Shown piece after piece: positions 28,956 to 33,081 of a DNA stretch of 33,081 nt. Made by a program: the position numbers and the translations under genes. Position 1 is the stretch's first letter; each line of letters begins with the position of its first letter. Origin of the DNA: Frigoribacterium sp. Leaf8 (lineage in GTDB: Bacteria > Actinomycetota > Actinomycetes > Actinomycetales > Microbacteriaceae). The stretch spans positions 785,973 to 819,053 of the forward strand of contig NZ_LMKB01000001.1 in the NCBI RefSeq assembly GCF_001421165.1. Direction: 5' to 3'. Under the pieces are notes generated by a model that saw nothing but the letters and a program-made list of their open reading frames with translations, searched no databases and had not been told where the DNA came from.

Positions 28956-31109
28956 GTGAGCACGACCGTCACCCCCACCGACCCCGCGCCGCCCCGGCTC
29001 GGCGAGCCCGCCGCCGGGCCCGACGAGCGGGCGCTCCGCGCGGCGCGAGCCCAGGAGGCGCGGCTCGCCGCCCCCCGCCGGGTCACGCTCGGGTCGGTGG
29101 GCGTGACGGTCGCGCTGGTCGCCGTCGTCGTGGTGCTCGCCCTCGTGGACGTCACGCAGGGCACCGCCGACGTCGGCGCCCGGCAGGTCTGGCAGGCGCT
29201 GACCGGCACCGCGACGGCAGGCGACGCGTCCGTGGTCGTGGCCTCGCGCCTCCCCCGGATGGTCGCCGGCCTGCTGGTCGGCGTCGCCCTCGGAGCCGCC
29301 GGTGCGGCCCTGCAACAGATGAGCCGCAACGTGCTCGCCTCGCCCGACACCCTCGCCGTCAACGCCGGCGCCTACGCGGCGCTCGCGCTCGCGGCCGTCA
29401 CGGGGCTCAGCCTGCCCCTGCTCGCCTCGTCCGGCGTCGCGTTCGTCGGCGGGCTGCTCGCCGCGGGGCTCGTGCTCGCGGTGTCCGGGCTGGGCGCCGG
29501 CACCGTGCGGCTCGTGCTCGCCGGCAGCGCCCTCGCCCTCGGCCTCGCCTCGGTGACGAGCGCCCTGCTGCTGCTCTTCCCGCAGCAGACCGCCGGGCTC
29601 TACGCCTGGGGCCAGGGCAGCATCTCGCAGAACGGCTTCGACGGCGTCGTCCAGCTCGCCCCGGTGATCGTCGTGGGGCTGCTCGTGCTCGTCGCGATGA
29701 ACGTCCGCGTGGACGCCCTCGCGCTCGGGGACGACGCCGCCCGCAGCGTCGGCGTCGACGTCCGCACGACCCGCGTGGTCACCGTCCTCGCCGCCGTGCT
29801 GCTCTCGGCCGCCGCCGTCACCCTCGCGGGGCCGATCGGTTTCGTCGGCCTCTGCGCCCCCGCCCTCGTCCGCCTGCTGCGTCGGGCCGTGCCCTCCGTC
29901 CGCCGCTTCGTCGTCTTCCTGCCCCTCGCGGCCCTGGCGGGCGCCGCCCTCGTGCTCGGCGCCGACGTGCTGCTGCGCGCCCTGGTCGGTGCCGAGACGT
30001 CGGTCCAGGTGCCGACCGGCGTCGTGACCTCGCTGCTCGGGGCGGTCGTCCTCGTCGTGCTGGCCTTCCGTGCCCGCGACCACGGAGGCGTCACCCCGAC
30101 CGACCGGCACCCCGTGGTCTCCCGCCTGCGGTTCGTGGTCGTCGTCGTGGTCGTGCTCGCCGCCCTCGTCGCCGTCGTCCTCGGCTCGGTGCTGCTCGGC
30201 GACGCCAAGCTGCTGCTCGGCGACGTCGCCAACTGGGTGGCCGGTCGGTCCGGCCGCGTCGTCACCTACGTGCTCGACACCCGCGTCCCCCGGGTCGTGG
30301 CCGCCCTCGCCGCGGGGGCGGCGCTGGCGCTCGCCGGCACGCTCGTGCAGGCCGTCACGCGCAACCCGCTCGCCGAGCCGGGCATCCTCGGCGTGACGGG
30401 CGGAGCCGGCCTCGGGGCCGTGCTGCTCGTCACCACCGTGCCGCTCGCGACCGGCTGGGGCATGGCCGGCGCGGCGTTCGCCGGAGCCGTCGTGGCGGCC
30501 GTCGTCGTGTTCGGCCTCGCCTCCCGCGGTGGCTTCCCGCAGAACCGGCTCGTGCTGATCGGCATCGGCGTCTCGACGGCGACGGCGGCCGCGATCAGCC
30601 TGCTGATCGTCCTGACCGACCCGTTCAACGGCGCGAAGGCGCTGACCTGGCTGTCGGGTTCGACCTACGGCCGCACGCTGGACGACGCGCTGCCGGTGTC
30701 GCTGGTGCTCGTGGCCGCGCTCGTCGTGGTCGTGCTGCTGCGCCGTCGCCTCGACCTGCTCGGGGTGGACGACGACACCCCGCGCCTCCTCGGGGTCTCG
30801 CTCTCGCGGTCGCGCCTGGTCTTCCTGTCGCTCGCGGTGCTGCTCACGGCGACGGCCGTGGCCGCCGTGGGCGTGGTCGGATTCGTCGGACTCGTCGCCC
30901 CGCACGCCGCCCGGTCGCTGGTCGGACGGCGGCACGCGCGGGTGCTGCCCGTGGCCGTGCTGCTCGGCGCGGTGCTGGTCTGCGCCGCCGACGTGCTCGG
31001 CCGCACGCTGATCGCCCCGGCGCAGCTCGGCGCCGGCCTGCTGACCGCCGTCATCGGCACGCCGTACTTCGTCTGGCTGCTCTGGCGCGGGCGGGCCTCC
31101 GCGAGCTGA
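28956..31109 (+). CDS. Fused double permease for iron-siderophore import (FhuB-like)
   Basis: A 717-residue integral membrane protein consisting of two FecCD/BtuC-type permeases in one chain, as in E. coli FhuB. Each half of about 330 residues has ten predicted helices. Paired landmarks include ASRLPRMVAGLLVGVALG and DTRVPRVVAALAAGAALA, then QQMSRNVLASPDTLAVNAG and QAVTRNPLAEPGILGVTGG, and the GFVGLCAPALVR and GFVGLVAPHAAR loops that contact the ATPase. One gene thus supplies both channel subunits. It starts with GTG 9 nt after the binding-protein stop. Two GGAGGCGCGG copies lie inside it (29051-29067 as QEARLA; 30777-30795 as PRLLG). Confidence 0.94.
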   Translation: MSTTVTPTDPAPPRLGEPAAGPDERALRAARAQEARLAAPRRVTLGSVGVTVALVAVVVVLALVDVTQGTADVGARQVWQALTGTATAGDASVVVASRLPRMVAGLLVGVALGAAGAALQQMSRNVLASPDTLAVNAGAYAALALAAVTGLSLPLLASSGVAFVGGLLAAGLVLAVSGLGAGTVRLVLAGSALALGLASVTSALLLLFPQQTAGLYAWGQGSISQNGFDGVVQLAPVIVVGLLVLVAMNVRVDALALGDDAARSVGVDVRTTRVVTVLAAVLLSAAAVTLAGPIGFVGLCAPALVRLLRRAVPSVRRFVVFLPLAALAGAALVLGADVLLRALVGAETSVQVPTGVVTSLLGAVVLVVLAFRARDHGGVTPTDRHPVVSRLRFVVVVVVVLAALVAVVLGSVLLGDAKLLLGDVANWVAGRSGRVVTYVLDTRVPRVVAALAAGAALALAGTLVQAVTRNPLAEPGILGVTGGAGLGAVLLVTTVPLATGWGMAGAAFAGAVVAAVVVFGLASRGGFPQNRLVLIGIGVSTATAAAISLLIVLTDPFNGAKALTWLSGSTYGRTLDDALPVSLVLVAALVVVVLLRRRLDLLGVDDDTPRLLGVSLSRSRLVFLSLAVLLTATAVAAVGVVGFVGLVAPHAARSLVGRRHARVLPVAVLLGAVLVCAADVLGRTLIAPAQLGAGLLTAVIGTPYFVWLLWRGRASAS

Positions 31110-31162
31110 CGCCCCGGCGCGCTGGCGGCCTGGCCGCCCTGGGGCCCCGACGCCCTGGCCGG

Positions 31163-31220
31163 TCGAGTGGGCAGAAGATGTCCTTCCCGCCTCGACGAAG
31201 GACGTTTTCTGCCCACTCGA
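31163..31220. repeat. Long palindrome (hairpin element 4)
   Basis: TCGAGTGGGCAGAAGATG onward (31163-31187) pairs with 31196-31220. The differences in the arms are mostly G-T wobble-compatible, so an RNA stem of about 24 bp would form. It lies between the convergent siderophore permease and DUF2809 genes and may terminate both. Its right end merges into a GGAGGCGCGG repeat (31219-31236). Confidence 0.85.
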
Positions 31221-31260
31221 CCCGCGCCTCCCGGGGTCGGGACGTCAGGAGGCGCGGCGC
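31219..31260. repeat. Inverted pair of GGAGGCGCGG repeats
   Basis: A minus-orientation copy (31219-31236) faces a plus-orientation copy (31246-31260) and together they form a second potential hairpin. The second copy supplies the stop codon and last codons (RRAS) of the DUF2809 gene. Confidence 0.75.
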
Positions 31261-31748
31261 AGCACCCGGAGCAGCACCAGCCCCGCGACGCCTCCCGCCA
31301 GGTACCCGAGCAGGTCGGTCGCCACGAAGGTGGAGCCGAGCACCCACGCGACGGGCGGGAACGCGTCGGCGGCGGCGGCGGGCAGTCCGGTCAGCTGGAG
31401 CAGCTCGATGCCGACCGACGCCGCGGTGGCGGCCCCGGCCGCGGCGGGGGCGGCCAGGCGCGGGGCGACGAGACGCGGGGCGACGAGCGCGAGCAGCAGG
31501 GCGAGCAGCACCGTGTAGAGCGCCGAGCCGAGCAGGTCGCCCGTCAGCCCGGGGACGGCGAGCTTCGCGACGACGCCGAGGGCGACGGTCGCCGCCGCCG
31601 CGACCGCCGTCAGCAGCCGCCGCCGCCGCGCCCGCGGCCGCAGTCGTCGAGCATCCCCCGGATCTGCGGCCCGCGGGTCGAGTGGTCCCGAATCGTCCTT
31701 CCGCACAGCGGGAGGGACGCTTCGCGACCACTCGACGGGCGGCGTCAC
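31245..31748 (-). CDS. DUF2809-like membrane protein
   Basis: A 167-residue protein with four to five membrane helices. It matches the DUF2809 pattern: LTGDLLGSALYTVLLALLLA, the conserved acidic IELLQLTGLP segment and FVATDLLGYLAGG near the end. Function is unknown. The predicted GTG start overlaps the upstream lipoprotein stop by GTGA. That start makes the first 30 residues (PPVEWSRSVPPAVRKDDSGP and on) the translation of a long palindrome, so a later start is possible and the N-terminus is uncertain. Confidence 0.7.
   Translation of the reverse strand: MTPPVEWSRSVPPAVRKDDSGPLDPRAADPGDARRLRPRARRRRLLTAVAAAATVALGVVAKLAVPGLTGDLLGSALYTVLLALLLALVAPRLVAPRLAAPAAAGAATAASVGIELLQLTGLPAAAADAFPPVAWVLGSTFVATDLLGYLAGGVAGLVLLRVLRRAS
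31677..31736. repeat. Long palindrome at a gene start (hairpin element 5)
   Basis: GTCGAGTGGTCCCGAATCGTC onward is the left arm (31677-31702); the right arm is 31711-31736. The arms match at about 23 of 26 positions around an 8-nt loop. It is a close relative of the element inside the siderophore ATPase gene and lies within the predicted 5' end of the DUF2809 gene. Confidence 0.85.
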
Positions 31749-33046
31749 GAGAGGCACCCGGTCTGGACGCCGAACGACAGGCCGTCGGCCGTGCCGCGGA
31801 TGCTCGCCGACTCGATGCCGTCTGGACGGCCGGGAGGCGCGGACCAGTAGTCCCGGCCCATGGCGCGACCGGCCTGGTGGAACCCGTCGGCCGACCAACC
31901 GTCGACGACGGCGTCGAACGGGCCCTGGGCGTCGTCGTGGACGGTGAACACCGGCACGACCACCGAGCCGACCACCCGGGTGCCGTACTCGGTCTCGCAC
32001 AGTTCGCGCCTGGTCTCGACCTCGGCCGGCACGCCCGTCGCCGCCACGGATGCCTCGACGTAGGCGCGCACGGCGGCCTCCTGCTCGGGCAGTTCGGCGA
32101 GCGGGCCCTCGTTGACGAACGGGCTCTCACCGATGTCGCCCGGCTGGGGCTCCGGACCGTCGTCGGGCTCGGGTGCGCCCAGCGGCAGGCCGATCCAGCC
32201 GGTCTCCGGGGTGGTCGCCCGAGGCTTCCGCACCCAGAACTCGGTGCGGCGGGCGACCCCGGCATCGGCCTGCTCGTCGGCCGCACCCCGCAGGACGGCG
32301 AGCACCGGATCGGGCTCGTAGGTCGAGACGTCGAGCGAAGGTCGACTGCTCGCGGTGACGTCACCAGGGGTGAAGGCCAGTCCGGTGACGCCGTCGAGCG
32401 CGAGCACCGCGTCGATCGTCGCGAGCATCGTCGGTGCCGGCGAGGTGGGGCTCAGGGCCACCGACGAAGGGACGGACGTCGTGGTCGTCGCCTGGCCGAG
32501 GTGGAGGGAGAAGGTCGGGCCAGCCGTGCCGAGGTGCGGCTGGACCGCCGCCGCAGCGTCCGCGAACGAGTTCCCGGGTGCGACGACCGCCGAGTAGGCG
32601 TAGCGGGTGGTGTCGACGGAGGCCAGGGTGCTCTCGCCGCGCAGGTCGCCCGCCAGTCCGACCTGGACCTCCGACGTCGGATCGACGGTGACCGGGGCGA
32701 GGCCCGGGCCGCCGGGGACGTCGAGGTCGATGTCGAGGGTGGTACCCGTGACGCCGTCGCCCACCACGCCGTCGACGAGGGCGGCGACCGCCAGGTCGGG
32801 GCCGTCCGCGGTGACCTCGACGTAGGCGTCCCAGGTGAAGGGGTCGTCCTTCGCGTCACGCTGCTGCAGGCGGGTCTCGACCGAGGCGACACCGTCGACG
32901 GCTGCGATCCGATCGGCGAGCTCGGCCAGGGACTGCTCGGACCCCTCGGGCGGTGGTTCGGCGAAGAAGCACGACGTGAGGCCGCACGCGACGACGACGG
33001 TCGCCACCGATGCCGCGATCGCCCGGTGCAGCGTGGGAAAGGCCAT
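31745..33046 (-). CDS. Large lipoprotein of unknown function
   Basis: A 433-residue exported lipoprotein with signal and lipobox LTSC (Cys26), then no recognised domain. Two internally similar halves of alternating strand/helix pattern are suggested (residues about 40-130, LAELADRIAAVDGVASVETR, and about 200-250, TIDAVLALDGVTGLAFTPGD). These resemble the small alpha/beta repeats of cell-surface lipoproteins. Residues about 290-320 are a Pro/Asp/Glu-rich linker, and the C-terminal part contains two Cys (ELCETEYG and the final GCLS). It is coupled by GTGA to the DUF2809 gene. A TAGGCT hexamer 6 nt before the ATG suggests a leaderless start. Confidence 0.8.
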   Translation of the reverse strand: MAFPTLHRAIAASVATVVVACGLTSCFFAEPPPEGSEQSLAELADRIAAVDGVASVETRLQQRDAKDDPFTWDAYVEVTADGPDLAVAALVDGVVGDGVTGTTLDIDLDVPGGPGLAPVTVDPTSEVQVGLAGDLRGESTLASVDTTRYAYSAVVAPGNSFADAAAAVQPHLGTAGPTFSLHLGQATTTTSVPSSVALSPTSPAPTMLATIDAVLALDGVTGLAFTPGDVTASSRPSLDVSTYEPDPVLAVLRGAADEQADAGVARRTEFWVRKPRATTPETGWIGLPLGAPEPDDGPEPQPGDIGESPFVNEGPLAELPEQEAAVRAYVEASVAATGVPAEVETRRELCETEYGTRVVGSVVVPVFTVHDDAQGPFDAVVDGWSADGFHQAGRAMGRDYWSAPPGRPDGIESASIRGTADGLSFGVQTGCLS

Positions 33047-33052
33047 CTCTCG

Positions 33053-33058
33053 AGCCTA
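33053..33058 (-). promoter_or_regulatory. -10 hexamer of the lipoprotein gene
   Basis: TAGGCT on the minus strand ends 6 nt before the ATG, with no Shine-Dalgarno sequence between. This is the sixth example of this spacing in the window. Confidence 0.5.
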
Positions 33059-33081
33059 CGAACGGGCGAGCCGGGTCGCGT

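Noticed and set aside
28911-30935. 674-residue open frame opposite the fused permease
   Set aside because: It is His/Glu/Asp/Arg-rich low complexity, the mirror of hydrophobic codons on the other strand.
1176-31845. GGAGGCGCGG as a KOPS/AIMS-type strand-biased segregation motif
   Set aside because: Copies are nearly balanced between strands in this window (18 versus about 15), whereas such motifs are strongly skewed on each replichore.

Overview
This is very GC-rich, densely coding DNA with short gaps and many 4-nt ATGA/GTGA overlaps between genes. It has leaderless-looking promoters (a TAnnnT hexamer ending 6-7 nt before the start codon), an almost perfect DtxR/IdeR iron box and an actinobacterial-type dCTP deaminase. 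Together these point to a high-GC Gram-positive actinobacterium, most likely Microbacteriaceae (Curtobacterium- or Frigoribacterium-like). The family assignment is an inference; no rRNA or housekeeping marker is present to prove it.

Layout. 1-5512 holds ordinary genes: a TspO-like membrane protein, an aldo/keto reductase divergent from an AraC-type regulator, dcd, and a quinone oxidoreductase. 5589-9841 is a divergent envelope-stress (Asp23/Gls24) locus. Five coupled minus-strand genes face a plus-strand operon made of a sigma factor, an Asp23 protein with an anti-sigma-like N-terminus, and a third protein. A tRNA-Gly(CCC) follows at 10032. 10268-17074 is a polymorphic-toxin island: three small upstream genes of the type-VII-secretion cargo kind, then a 745-residue protein with a WXG-like N-terminus, a 27-bp-repeat linker and a C-terminal TNT (NAD+ glycohydrolase) domain. 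Downstream lie six ORFs carrying eight copies of one immunity-like domain. 17201-21403 holds Hsp20, an SRPBCC protein, glutaminase, a DUF418 membrane protein and small hypotheticals. 21474-25550 is a four-gene ABC importer (binding lipoprotein, two permeases, ATPase). 25851 is a class A beta-lactamase lipoprotein. 26909-31109 is an iron-siderophore importer under a DtxR/IdeR box (ATPase, binding lipoprotein, fused double permease). 31245-33046 holds a DUF2809 membrane protein and a large lipoprotein.

Two repeat families run through everything. One is a roughly 15-bp motif with core GGAGGCGCGG. It occurs about once per kb, in both orientations, at gene ends and inside reading frames, including next to the KSG motif of the beta-lactamase. 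The other is a set of about 56-62-bp imperfect palindromes. Most lie between genes, but one sits in frame inside the nucleotide-binding domain of the siderophore ATPase and another at the predicted N-terminus of the DUF2809 protein.

The best candidate for an undescribed system is the TNT toxin with its expanded, recombining immunity-gene array. The Asp23 locus with its own sigma factor is second.
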